Assembly (NCBI GenBank): GCA_030247855.1
Contig: JAPDRN010000112.1
Coordinates: 1 to 64,000 of the forward strand
Source of the DNA: Knufia peltigerae
Lineage: Eukaryota; Ascomycota; Eurotiomycetes; Chaetothyriales; Trichomeriaceae
Length of the DNA stretch: 64,000 nucleotides
Reading direction: 5' to 3'
Part shown: positions 1 through 10,161 of the stretch, in pieces
Layout of the letters: each line of letters opens with the position of its first letter
Position numbering within the stretch: the first letter of the stretch is position 1
The notes under the pieces: generated by a model
Seen by the model: the letters and a program-made list of their open reading frames with translations, nothing else
What the model was told of the DNA's origin: nothing
Databases searched by the model: none
Translations under genes and position numbers: made by a program

Positions 1-123
1 AGGGCCAGCGTTCCTCGAGGGCCAGCGTTCCTCGAGGGCCAACCTTCCTCGAGGGCCAGCGTTCCTCGAGGGCCAACCTTCCTCGAGGGCCAACCTTCCT
101 CGAGGGCCAACCTTCCTCGAGGG
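1..123. repeat. 17-bp tandem repeat, 7 full copies, two variants
   Basis: The unit agggccagcgttcctcg repeats with a period of exactly 17 bp from the first base of the window to about 119, followed by a decaying partial copy. Two versions occur, with agcgt (A) or aacct (B) in the middle, in the order A-A-B-A-B-B-B. Each unit junction makes a CTCGAG site. The array starts at or before position 1, so the true copy number is unknown. It lies inside the mobile element. Confidence 0.95.
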
Positions 124-270
124 CTACCTGGATCGTTCCTTTCGGAACTCGGAATAATGAACTTGTATTGAGGCTATAGTCTACTGCAGGCTATCTAGAA
201 ACCTTACGAACCCTCGGTAAATGTTGTTATTGGATGCCTCCGTCATGGATCCATTGGCTAGGTCGAAAAG

Positions 271-591
271 CTAGAAGCAGAAAAATTGAAATTGGTCGTT
301 CTAGACAGAGCAGTAAGTTGAAGAGACATAGACTGTCATTAGGATCACTAATCTTACCAGGCTTTGAACACAAGCACTTCCAGCAGGACAACATATGGAA
401 GTGTTCTCATTTCCATCAAAAAGGCAAACATTGTCTTCTGCCGCGTTAGGTAGGTTGATGGCACAGTTTTGTGCAGGCTCTCCGGAGAAGAAGTCCGCTT
501 GCGGAGATCTCGGCTTCAAAGAGTGCCGCTTCGCAGAGCCGGACACTGCCGCAGAACCGAGGATCAAGAAGAAAAAGATTTCGACACGCAT
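271..591 (-). CDS. Small secreted cysteine-rich protein (candidate)
   Basis: An ATG at 591 opens a reading frame beginning MRVEIFFFLILGSAAVSGSA, a clear signal peptide, followed by a KR pair and a short mature part with Cys residues including ICCPAGSACV. A GTAAGA donor at 357 and a CTAG acceptor ending at 301 define a 57-nt phase-0 intron; the second exon adds ten codons and another Cys and stops at 271. The spliced protein is 87 residues. Unspliced, the frame would stop at 301 after a hydrophobic stretch. The CCPAGSACV pattern is typical of small secreted fungal proteins, but I recognise no named family. Function unknown; it could be cargo of the mobile element. The model rests on signal peptide and splice signals only. 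Confidence 0.5.
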
Positions 592-1115
592 TTCGCAAGC
601 TCAATCCTGCTCGGTGGTGAATGATTGTTGAGCAGAGTGTATAGGCACCATAGGAGGAGCCAGGGAGGGTTTAATACTTCAGAGCGATCCTCAGTTCTCG
701 GATCACAGAGACTAAGGTGTCAAATTTGAAGGTTAAGAGACCTTTATTCTCATGTTGAGGGCGTTATTAGCTATCTAAGACCATAAACCTTCGTATCAAC
801 TACGTTTGAGATCTAAAATTCTCCTATCGCGGGGATAGTAAATCATCTAGAATGGCCAGAACTTTCCGCAAGAGTAATTAAGACAAAGAATTCTTTCACG
901 CAACATTACTCGGAGTACAGAGTCATGGCCGTGGCATAGGACTGAGGTAGTATCCCAGTAAGAAATGCCAGGGCCGCAAAGGACGCTGGATTTGGAAATC
1001 TGATACGTGAAATCGCGTTTTTCGTGATGTGAAAAGCTTGGCTCTTGACAACTCCCGTGTCTTATCGCGTAGAAAATCCTTTGCTGATACTATGGGTCGG
1101 TTTTAGCATAAAGGC
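592..1115. other. Gap, with a possible ferric-reductase 3' exon remnant
   Basis: No independent gene is seen. On the minus strand, around 849-970, one frame reads VLCGPG and ends in a TAG at 847-849. CGPG is the signature near the C-terminus of ferric reductases, so this may be the last exon or its remains (see the neighbouring gene). Confidence 0.4.
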
Positions 1116-2699
1116 TTAAGCTCTCGTGACCGTACATAGCTTACCAGAGACGATCGTATCTCCAACAGATGTGCCAATGCTGCTTGTCAGGTCGGCGATG
1201 AATTTGGAAACATCAAAATGTCTCTTGACCCGATCGGTCTGGCCCCATGCTTCGAGTTCTGCATCCTCTCGTGCTGAATCAGGTTGATACATTCTTATCT
1301 TGAGGATCTGGCAGTAACTTAGCAGAAGCTAGGGAGTTCATAAGGGCTGCCAAACATTGTCCACGTCAAGCTGAATCAATTCATCGAACCAGTCCTTGAC
1401 CCAGGTTCGGTTGGCTGATTACTAAATCAGTAGGTGATATACGATCTCACAAGCCTGATGAACTAACCTGATGTCTCCGTGTGCCAATAAAAGATAATAC
1501 GTTTGGTCTTCACCGTTCGTTTGTGGTATCCTACTAGTAGGCTCCTGAGTACTGATAAATGCGCAGCCACACCGATACCATTGGCAACAAGGAAGACAGA
1601 TTCATAGTCACCGAACGCAGGGGGATTTCCATACGGACCGTCGATCCAGGTGAGGTGGCCCCTGTCTGTATCACCGGCCTCAGCTATCAGCCTTAATTTC
1701 CGGCTGAAACCAGTCTGGCTTTGAATCAGAACTTTTAAATCATTGTCATCCTCTGAAATCACCATGAATGGATGCGTTTCGAACGGCGATATGCCCATCC
1801 AGACGTAGATGAATTGACCAGGTCGCGCATTGAGGGGCTTCTCTAGGTTCATGGTCAACACCACTCCGTCAGTTCCTCGGATCGAGATGTAGGCTTGAGC
1901 ACCCTTTCGCTGCTTGATCATATTTTGAAAGACAACAAGACACAGTTGAGTCAGTATCATGGCACCGTACAGGATTAGGGTCAGGCCAAGGTATTGCTTC
2001 GTGAGTCCTTGTCCAGCCTTGCCGGCGTGAATGTGAAGCCATAGACTAATTACGGCAAACCAGGCGAGAATGGCATGAGTTGGCCTGAAAAGCTCAAAGA
2101 AGGGCCGACGCAACCATAATGTGACCAGGATGGCAGCTATGGCAATGGAAACCTAGACTTTCTCAGTTAATAAGTACAATAGAGAAAGACTTAAGCCATA
2201 CCGTGATTCCATAAAGCTGAATCCGATTTCTCAGATCCACTTGAGCTTTTGTGACCTCGAGTATAATATGTGCCAAAGCCTGGCCAGCAACCATCAAGCC
2301 TGTGGTAGCATGGGTCACGAGAACTCCATCCAGAGATATTCCGAAGAGCTTGGAGGCTATCGCGGCTCGCCCACTGAGAAAAAGTGGAATAGTGTTGATC
2401 ACCGACAACCATCCGGCTCTTATGGAGGCCTGATCCGCATTGGTGATGCTGTAAGCGTTAGAGAAGACCGTCGAGCCACAGTAGATGGCGAGTATCAAGG
2501 CTTTTAGACGCGTGATGGGACCCAGCCACCTTAAACGAGGGTAGAGGTGCGGATAAACGAGCTGTCGCAGGGTAAAATCAGTGACACTGCCAATGAACCT
2601 GCCGGTACATGAACGGAGAAATAATGCTTGCAAACCAGCAAGAAGCATAACGGCGAAACAGCCACTGACGGCCACTCCATACCAGAAAATGTAATCCAT
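1116..2699 (-). CDS. Ferric reductase / NADPH oxidase-like transmembrane flavocytochrome (FRE), 3' end unresolved or broken
   Basis: Family role: membrane electron transfer from NADPH via FAD and haem, for example to ferric iron. Exons by splice signals: 2699-2202, 2152-1468, 1414-1356 and 1307 onward; all phases close, and one intron is 48 nt. The start is the ATG at 2699 (MDYIFWYGVAVSGC), since the frame upstream has only GTG. The N-terminal half has several membrane spans with haem-type histidines (THATTGLM, ALAHIILE, LWLHIHAG). The FAD motif is HPFMVIS, followed by GPYG, and the NAD site is VANGIGVAAHLSVLRSL. After TSVGDTIVSG the frame stops at 1116; the expected CGPG motif lies beyond a possible intron but joins with a 2-nt misfit, so the gene may be a pseudogene or have an unusual splice. 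FREs are recognised Starship cargo. Confidence 0.75.
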
Positions 2700-3111
2700 G
2701 TTGTCGGCGCCTTTCCAGAAGACTGTCGAGCTCGACACATCTTATTTCCCTTATATCTATGACTGTCGCTCCGTTCCTTAAGGAATGTATCTCGTCAAGT
2801 ATATAGCGAGATCGCGTCCAGGGACGAGTCGTAAAGACGCGCGGCAAATTGACTTATCGAAGCCCCTCTTGGCGCCAGAATGGACTGGGCTTCTAAACCT
2901 GGCCGATCGATTGAGACAACGCGATAGGTGCCGCTTTCCCCAGATATCGTTCTGCGAGCCCTCCTCACACTAAGTTTAGCTAGCAATGCCTAGTGGCCCT
3001 TGTCATCGTGGATCCTGCCCGCTGGCCACCGAGTTCAGTCAAAGATACTTAAATGGCTCAGCTTTTGGAACATGACTCTTGTCAACTCTTATTGATCATT
3101 CAGCAATAAAC
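2700..3111. other. Intergenic, nothing recognised
   Basis: Divergent spacer between the ferric reductase (leftward) and the MADS-like gene (rightward). Only short overlapping frames without motifs are present. It probably holds both promoters. Confidence 0.5.
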
Positions 3112-3578
3112 ATGATGAAAGAGAATAAGAAGGTGAAAACGCCGGAACAGGTGGCCACAGAACGACTACGGAAGAGAGTGAAGACAATGATCAAGAAGGC
3201 GGGCGCATTCCACAAAGATTGCAAATACCATGTCCAATTCTTGCTCATTAATGAGACGAACCCTTCTCGCCAGTTCGAATTCAAGACTTTCGAGGATCCT
3301 CATTACCCGCCGCAAGATGTTGTAAGTGAACGAACTAAGACATCATTCTTATGGCGAGGCGTGCGTGCTGAAGCTTGCAGAAACCGGAGCCACTCTTGCA
3401 GCATTTCACTAAACCAGACCTCGACAACTTGAAGCTTGCACCTTTGAGATCTAGCTCACCGGAAACGCCTGCAGCACTGGAACAACAATCAGGGACTACA
3501 TCTCCTTCAAGGTGTGTGGAGAGGATAGATTGGGAAAGGATGGAACCGCCGGTGTTGGAAAGGTCCCCGGTGAATTGA
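3112..3578 (+). CDS. MADS-box-like (SRF-type) small protein
   Basis: The ATG at 3112 is the first in frame; the longer frame upstream starts only with TTG. Exon 1 (3112-3321) is followed by a 59-nt phase-0 intron (GTAAGT...GCAG) and exon 2 (3381-3578), giving 135 residues. The N-terminal segment ERLRKRVKTMIKKAGAFHKD followed by CKYHVQFLLINE resembles the middle of a MADS domain (basic KRR..LLKKA helix, then a hydrophobic strand). The canonical first third of the domain is replaced by a short basic stretch. The C-terminal half is polar and Ser/Pro-rich. By family it would bind DNA as a dimer and act as a regulator; here that is inferred, and the domain is diverged. It lies between two cargo genes of the mobile element. 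Confidence 0.6.
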
Positions 3579-3701
3579 ATACACTTGTATGATATTTTCA
3601 ATCGAGCTTGCCATATTCCTGGCATGAATCATCGAAACCAGAGAAACTCACAAAATTGCCCGCCAGGGGCATTCTATACCATTACGTATGCAATCAACAA
3701 A

Positions 3702-6700
3702 TCAATTCTTCTCGAGTTCGACTTCAGCAATTGCCTCGTGTATCCTAACCCGTTTCTTCAACTTGGGAGATTGCTGAATCTTCGTTCGTTTGTGGTTACT
3801 ACCAGCAGTTGCGTCGCAGGATGAACAATGGAAGCGGCCAGGGATACCATGATGCTCCTGTCCAAAAACGGCTCCTACGCAAAGTCCTTGCTGTCGTTGA
3901 AACCAATCCACAGTCTCCGGGAACCCACTGAGTTTATGCTGCGCCATCGCTCGAGATACCATGAAGATTGAAATGCTCGCAGAAAGATCACGGACGTGAA
4001 AATGTACTTGCTTGCGATATCGATGACAAGCATCACAAATGTCTGCGTCTAATTCACCCAGACCGCAAAGTTTCTTGGTCCCAGTGCTGTAGCCAACAGA
4101 AGTCATACCCAAGTTTGACATAGCGCCCTGGACTTGTCGAACGTCACTACGACACCGAATCGATCCCTGCACTAGGTAGCCCCATCGCGTTGGGCAAGGA
4201 ACGCAGTCAAGCTGAAAGTAAAAGCTTGATGCGACGACCATATTTGCAACTTCGAGCATGGTAATCGACAATTTGACGTCCCGCCTCACGCGCTGGCGCA
4301 ATTCGGACATAGAGTCAAGATCGCCGATAAGGGCAGGTCCAGATAAGGGAATGTTCATCCGGAAGTATGCGGTTCGTGAATGGTCATCTAGTGAGTTCAT
4401 CATTTGGCCCCAATGCATGTCTCCATCTGTCTTCGCGAGACAGGACCGGAACAGACGTGGAATGAATCCGTCAAGGAGAAAGTGACGGAAGCGCGCGGGC
4501 CTGGTGCCAAGCACTTTGGGCTGTCCAGTCCCAAGAGACAGAAAGAGATCAGGATTCTTGATGTCCGGCCAAAGGCGACGACTCTCCCATAGAGCCAGTA
4601 GGCAAGGGTTGTTGTATTTTAGCCCACCGTCCTGTAGATCACGGTCGATAACCCGTGTCGTCTGAAAGAGCCTGCCATCGTTAGCAATTACGACGGCGGT
4701 GACGTAAGGATCTCCATACACAGGTGCTGCAGAGGTTGCACGGGCGCTGCATTATGCTTAGCCATATTGTTGTCACACATTGAGGTAGAGACTTACGCTT
4801 CCCAAATATACGGCTCCTCTTCAACATTCTCTGGCCGAAGTATTTCATAACCTGCAACGGAGTTAGAGGGAATCTGAGGGGAAGAGATGTAGAGCTTGCC
4901 ATTGCATAAACCATCCTGATCCAGCCCGTTATAGTTGGATATGAGAACGGGCTTCGCATCTGCTATGCAACTCGTGACAACGGCACATCTATACCCTGAT
5001 GTATGGCCGTGAGGAGCACCGAAAAGTCGAGTATGAGGTCCTAAAACCGACTTGAGACTCTCCTGATACTGGCTGGCGTCGTGAAGCCCATCAGAAGTCC
5101 ATGACCGGAACGCCTTTTTGACCGAAGCCACCAGTGAGTTTTGATTTTTCCTGGCGCCAAAAATAGTGTGAGAGATTTCGTCAAATAGTTTTGAACAAGC
5201 GACGATATCCATGGGAACTGTGAAGATACCGAGCTCAATCAATCCTCCTAGACAACTGGTCAATGGAATGACTCGGCTTGCAACCGACAAAGTCCTTACC
5301 AGCACTCGTACCTACTCCCAAGTCGAAACAATCTCGGACAGGAAGGGGGCCCAGGAGTTCTTGCAAAAGAATAAGCGACTCTAGAGGTATTACCCCTCGG
5401 AGACCACCGCCGTCGGTACAAAGAACTCGAATTCCTGCCGTGCGTGGCTTCACCTTCACCGTTATATTTGCCGGATGCTGGCAGAGATAACATCTATCCA
5501 CGTGGAAGTGCGATTCCAGATGTGGTACAGCCACAGCGCTTCTCAAATGACAATTCTCACAGAATGCGTGTCCACAAGGAAGCACTGGTGGCTCCGGAGG
5601 ATTGGTCAGACAGAAGAGACATGTCAAATTGGACTTCAAAGGTACCCATGGCTTGGATGTTTGTTGAAATGATGCGGCGTGAAGCTCGACGCTGGATCTT
5701 CCATTCTGTAGTGCCTCAGTAAACTGCGCGAACATGATTGAGGCGCCGTCACAGTAGGACCTATGAAGCTCGGGATTGCTTTGCCGAAAAGCAATAGAAC
5801 ATGGTTGCTCATAGAACTCCTGAAAAACCCACGTGGGATCAAAGACTAGCGAAATTAAGACTACACTCGCAGAAGGATGCTAAGTCAGAGGTTGAACTTA
5901 CTATGCATACCAGGTGGATAAGCATCTACCAGCAATGCAGATGCTACAGCTCGAACAGTGTCGGAGTATGTGACGCGGTGCTGTTGGCAGAGCTGAAAGA
6001 ATCGAGATACATGTTGCGAAATATTGCGCTGCTGTCCTGATTGTGGTCGAGCGATACTCAAGATATCGCACGGCACTGTCAATGTCTTAGCACAATGCAG
6101 CGTCGTCGCGCGGAAGATCTCCGCCAGATGAAGTGCTGAAAAAGCAAGGTATCGCTGTCTTTTCAATTGGTGAATGTCGGCAGAGTGAGATATGATAGCA
6201 TCTTTCAAACGTTGATAGCGCGCCAGAGGCGATAACGCATGTCCTCCAAGGAAGAGTGGCTGCACGATGGAAAAGTTCTCGGACAAGGTATCTTGCATCT
6301 TTCGCAGCCGGCCAGCGGCGGTAATTGGTAGATCACTTCCCATGGATACGACGAGAAGCCGCGGTCGTACCAAGCCATCGTGGCGTGACGCAGGCCCGAG
6401 GCGACACCAGTCCTCGAGCTGCTGGGTTAAGTCATAAATGTCGGAAAAGTCATCAAGAAAGACGCATATCAAATCGGCAATCGTAAATAATAGGCGAGCA
6501 TGAAGAGCATCGCTGACTATCTTTGTATCGGCACCCTCGCGCAGCCAGAGCAGCGGGTGGGACTGGAATGACTGTACATCGTGCAGACGCAAATCCGTTG
6601 TAGTCGATACCGGATCGCTGTCAAGAAATAGTAGAGGGCTGTCATGATTGCAGGTGGAAAGGTCGGCTCTAAGACCAGCAAAATACTGCGTGGGGGACCT

Positions 6701-7024
6701 TTGGACATTGTTGTTTGCCAGGATTTTCTTCAATGCGAGAGTCTTCTGTTGTCTGCCCACGAAGTGGATAACACGTGGCATCTGCGAGGTCGGTCTTGGC
6801 AGGTCATTACATACTCTCTGAAATTGTCCACTGTCAAAGAGAAGTAATTCTCCCTCTCCACCGACATAGAGTGCACCTGCGCTCAAGCCTCGTGGCATTT
6901 CTTCTAAGATGCGGAAAAAGGCGATTGCATCCATAAGTGTACTTGTTGGATGTCCACTGATGTATATACTTCCGGAATCGTCGTGAGAAGAACTCCGATA
7001 ACGAAGAACCGGATTTTTCGCCAT
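3702..7024 (-). CDS. RING-patatin phospholipase (PLP), 1054 aa
   Basis: Four exons by splice signals: 7024-5902, 5845-5300, 5247-4797 and 4746-3702; the sum is 1055 codons with all phases closing. Residues 1-410 are an uncharacterised N-terminal region (begins MAKNPVLRYRSS). A RING-like zinc finger follows (about 450-496, pairs CLFC, CGHAFC, CENC, CYLC). Then comes a patatin domain with oxyanion loop TDGGGLRG (about 518-525), nucleophile elbow GTSAG (Ser about 555; the second intron falls within it) and the dyad Asp in DGG (about 746). So the catalytic dyad is intact. Patatins hydrolyse acyl esters of membrane lipids; fungal relatives occur in NLR-like self/non-self proteins and as Starship cargo. 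The RING suggests ubiquitin ligase activity or scaffolding (inference). Its start codon is only 63 bp from that of the divergent DUF3723 gene. Confidence 0.85.
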
Positions 7025-7087
7025 GACACATCAGCGGCTTGAAATGCTGCTGGGGTCCCGTGTTTGGGAGACACACGCCCTAGCAAC
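7025..7087. promoter_or_regulatory. 63-bp divergent spacer between the PLP and DUF3723 start codons
   Basis: The PLP ATG (7024, minus) and the DUF3723 ATG (7088, plus) are head to head with 63 bp between them. Any core promoters must overlap each other or the coding ends, which suggests linked transcription or internal starts. No TATA-like motif is obvious. Confidence 0.5.
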
Positions 7088-9548
7088 ATGGACGACCACT
7101 TTGATGACGATGCAATTGATTCAGCGCAAAATGAGCTCTCTCACGAGCGACATGCAAAATATTATGGCACAGCGAAGATTCCCCTCGATGCCCTGGACCT
7201 TGATAATGGCCTTGATTTCAATATTGACAAAAGGAACGTCGAACGGCTAATTAACATCTTCGAACATAACCATGTCCAACGCCTAAAACCTGACAACTAC
7301 GTGAATGCACTTGTGTCCCGCTATGATCTCGAGCGTTGTCTTCAGCTTTCGCACCTGTCTATGGCGACGTTACTGGAAGATGTCAATTTGCCAGTTATTG
7401 AGGTTGCTGAAGGTGTGAAATTTCGCTTGATTCATGGCCAGCATAGAATTCGCGCAGCGCGCCAGTTTTTGGATATCGAGCAGGGTCGTTGGTGGAGTGT
7501 TGAGCTGTACGATGAGAGTAGGTGCGCCTACTGGCAGAGTTAGCAGGTCGTGCTGACACACCGTAGCACTTTCGGACACTAACGTCGCTCAACTCAGGGA
7601 GGCTGATTCGACGTCAAGCCGTTTTTGTGACGGCGATATATATCGCCATATTAGGCTCTTTCAGCTCCAACACAATACGGACCGAGCAACGGAATGGCTT
7701 TGCATGCTAACAAGAACCAAATCCAAGGTCGTGAAACAGTTGATCGACAGGGAACCGGCTTTCAGATCTGCTCTTGATGAATTGCTTCCATTCATCGGCG
7801 TATGGGCATCCTGGGAACTGGGCGCGCTTAACCGTATCCTCCCACTTCATTGCTCCGAAGTAGGTCCCCCATATTTTCAGAAGAATGCAATTTCGAGCCA
7901 CTGACTTGACGTCCAGGAGAGTGAGAAGTATCTGTCAAAGACGAGGCAGGTTCTAGACTTGATCACACTGGGCCGCGCGGAATTGAGAGGTCTGCTGGAT
8001 CCTTCAACCATGCAGTGTCTAGAGACGCTCAGTCCTGGCTTATCAACAGCAGATAAAGACCTGGTCAGGACGGCTATGGACGATAAACGTCTTTTCCCTC
8101 TTATCACAGACGAAGTTGTGCGTAGCCAGATCCTCGAACAACTCTATACCCTGCAGGAACCCATCTACTCATTGCGAACCTACTTGGAAGATATCAAACT
8201 CGTCCAACTTGGATTCACATCTCTTCAGTTTCTAGTTCCGGCCACGAAAAAGCAATTGAGGGGCACTTCAGTGCGGAGTTGTTTGAGAAACACGCACTCT
8301 AGATGCAGGTCGAACACCGTGATCCCCATCCAGGTCTCAAAAGACAGATTTGTTTCCCGATTATGTCCAGCTGAGAAAGTCTTCAAGGTCAAATTCTTTC
8401 AATTGTTTTTACACTGTCTGAGAGAGTTCCATTCACTGACCAGAATTGCACCCCGCAAATACCGTGGAAACCGCATCGTGGAGTCGAACGAATCGAGCTT
8501 GTGGAAGTTGGCGAATCTAGCCCATCGATTAGGATTTCAGAGCTCCAAAATTGACGAGATACGAGAGCACTCTCCAGAGACACAGCTGGTTGTCAATTTC
8601 CTACAGAGCCAATGGCCGCATGAGGAGTACATATATCCTACGGACGAAAGATATCAATTCGCATCAGAGATATGTACGAAAATGTCGCAATACCCAAAAA
8701 GACATCCCAGCAATCGCGAGTCTCCTGTTCTCTCAACTGATCTGATAGCACAAAAGCCAAAGGCTGAACGCTATGGCCGGCCGGTCGACAGTGATTACAA
8801 CGTGAACAGGGCCTTTTTGTATTTCGACAACATCTACGCTTCCCACGGTCTCTCTCCTGCCCGATCGTTGACCTCTTTTGCAATGGTGCGATTTGCAATG
8901 ATTGCCTTTTTCGGTGACTTAACGTTACCGGACTATGGCGAAAGTGGTCCTAGCGACGGGCCGGACTTTGGAACTTCAAGCACAGCAGATCTGACGCCAC
9001 CCTCGAATGCAACACTTCCAAATCCGCCGTCTGACGGAAGACCAGTGCCGGCGGTTGCCGAAGGGCCGAGTTCTACTCAGACCTCACATTCGGCTCATGT
9101 GTGCCTCCCTACTTCATCCCAGCCACGAGAACCGGATGTATTGAATTCAACGACAATGTATCCCAAGAATCCAGATGGGGCTTTTACAAAACTGTTGCCC
9201 TCAATTCCATTGGCTGACTACGTGCAAGTACACCTGCAATCGGCTCTCTTTGAAAAGATTGTTTTATATCTATATGCGGATCGACATTTTACTCGCTTCT
9301 CTAAGAATGCAGCCGGCCAAAAAGCATTTAACGAATGTGTACAAGGCCTTGCCAACAAAGACAATTGTTTTTACGTGGTAAAGGAGGGCTCAAGAGCAAT
9401 CGCCACCCACATTCGATACCTATGGTCTGAAGCTCAAGAATTTTCCTTGGTCATTATTGTGAAAAAATGCACTCCGACTCCGAACGGCTACTATCCCAGG
9501 TCGAAGTGCTCTCTTGGTAGCCTACTGGGATCATTGGAGAGCATGTAG
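7088..9548 (+). CDS. DUF3723 family protein, 784 aa
   Basis: Exons 7088-7517, 7567-7859 and 7917-9548 join in frame (785 codons with stop). The ATG at 7088 is chosen because the frame upstream has only TTG. Hallmarks of the fungal DUF3723 family: RLIHGQHRIRAARQFLD (about residues 113-129), WWSVELYDE, then a segment with FCDGDIYRHIRLFQL, a long helical middle, a Ser/Pro-rich linker (about 590-660) and a C-terminal domain. The GQHRIRAA motif resembles the GxxRxxA core of ParB/sulfiredoxin-fold proteins, so a nucleic-acid or nucleotide role is possible (inference). The family function is unproven, but it is one of the most frequent accessory genes of Starships. No stops or frameshifts; the gene looks intact. 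Confidence 0.85.
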
Positions 9549-9656
9549 ACCAGTTTCCGGAAGCAAACAAGCTATGAACTAAACTCCCTTTCACGAGATA
9601 TATAACAGATGGCCATGAGCTAACAGAGCTACGATAAATTGTTATTATGCTTCCGA

Positions 9657-10013
9657 TCAAAAACTTTCACCATCCTTTGCTATTTCTTCATCAATGTTGA
9701 CTCCCAAGCTTTCCAGAAGCTCAGAATCGTGTCTCCATAACTCTTTTTCAACTTCCTGTGTCAAGATTTGTAACTTTTCTGATAGGTCTCGGATCCGCTC
9801 GTAGAACGTCAGGAGTGGCTTTGTCCGCTGTTCGTGGTAAGAAACTTCTTTGCGAAGTCTTCCGTTCTCTCTGACATATTCCAGATTCTGATTCAATAGG
9901 TTGTTCTGTCGCGATTGTTTTGCCAGTTGAAGCTGAGCGCGGAATCTTTCCACGCCGGTGGTGGTAGCACCCGCAAAGTAAGCGCGGTGGTCTAGCATAG
10001 CTATTTCCGACAT
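9657..10013 (-). CDS. Small coiled-coil protein, unknown function
   Basis: Single-exon frame of 118 residues from an ATG at 10013. After a short N-terminus (MSEIAMLDHRAYFAGATTTG) most of the protein is charged, helical heptad-like sequence (RFRAQLQLAKQSRQNNLLNQ, then IRDLSEKLQILTQEVEKEL), consistent with one long coiled coil; the tail is acidic. No catalytic motif. It ends just downstream of the DUF3723 gene (tail to tail, about 110 bp) and precedes the kinase-like gene on the same strand, whose N-terminus is also coiled coil; pairing of the two is a guess. No family recognised. Confidence 0.6.
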   Translation of the reverse strand: MSEIAMLDHRAYFAGATTTGVERFRAQLQLAKQSRQNNLLNQNLEYVRENGRLRKEVSYHEQRTKPLLTFYERIRDLSEKLQILTQEVEKELWRHDSELLESLGVNIDEEIAKDGESF

Positions 10014-10161
10014 AGCGAAGTGAGATATCTTGTAACGAGTACGATATTGGCTAGGAGTAGTATCTAATGACTAAAAAATACATGACCAGGAGGTGCCAGA
10101 CCCGCTGGCTTTGGTATGACTTTTATAACTGGCAAAGATAGCCGTTATCTGCTCCTGGAGT

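Noticed and set aside
1..123. Possible CRISPR-like or rDNA-spacer repeat
   Set aside because: Units are contiguous without unique spacers and this is a fungal genome; simple tandem repeat.
3585..3824. 79-codon plus-strand frame after the MADS-like gene
   Set aside because: Lies over the 3' end of the PLP gene and its downstream region; no motif.
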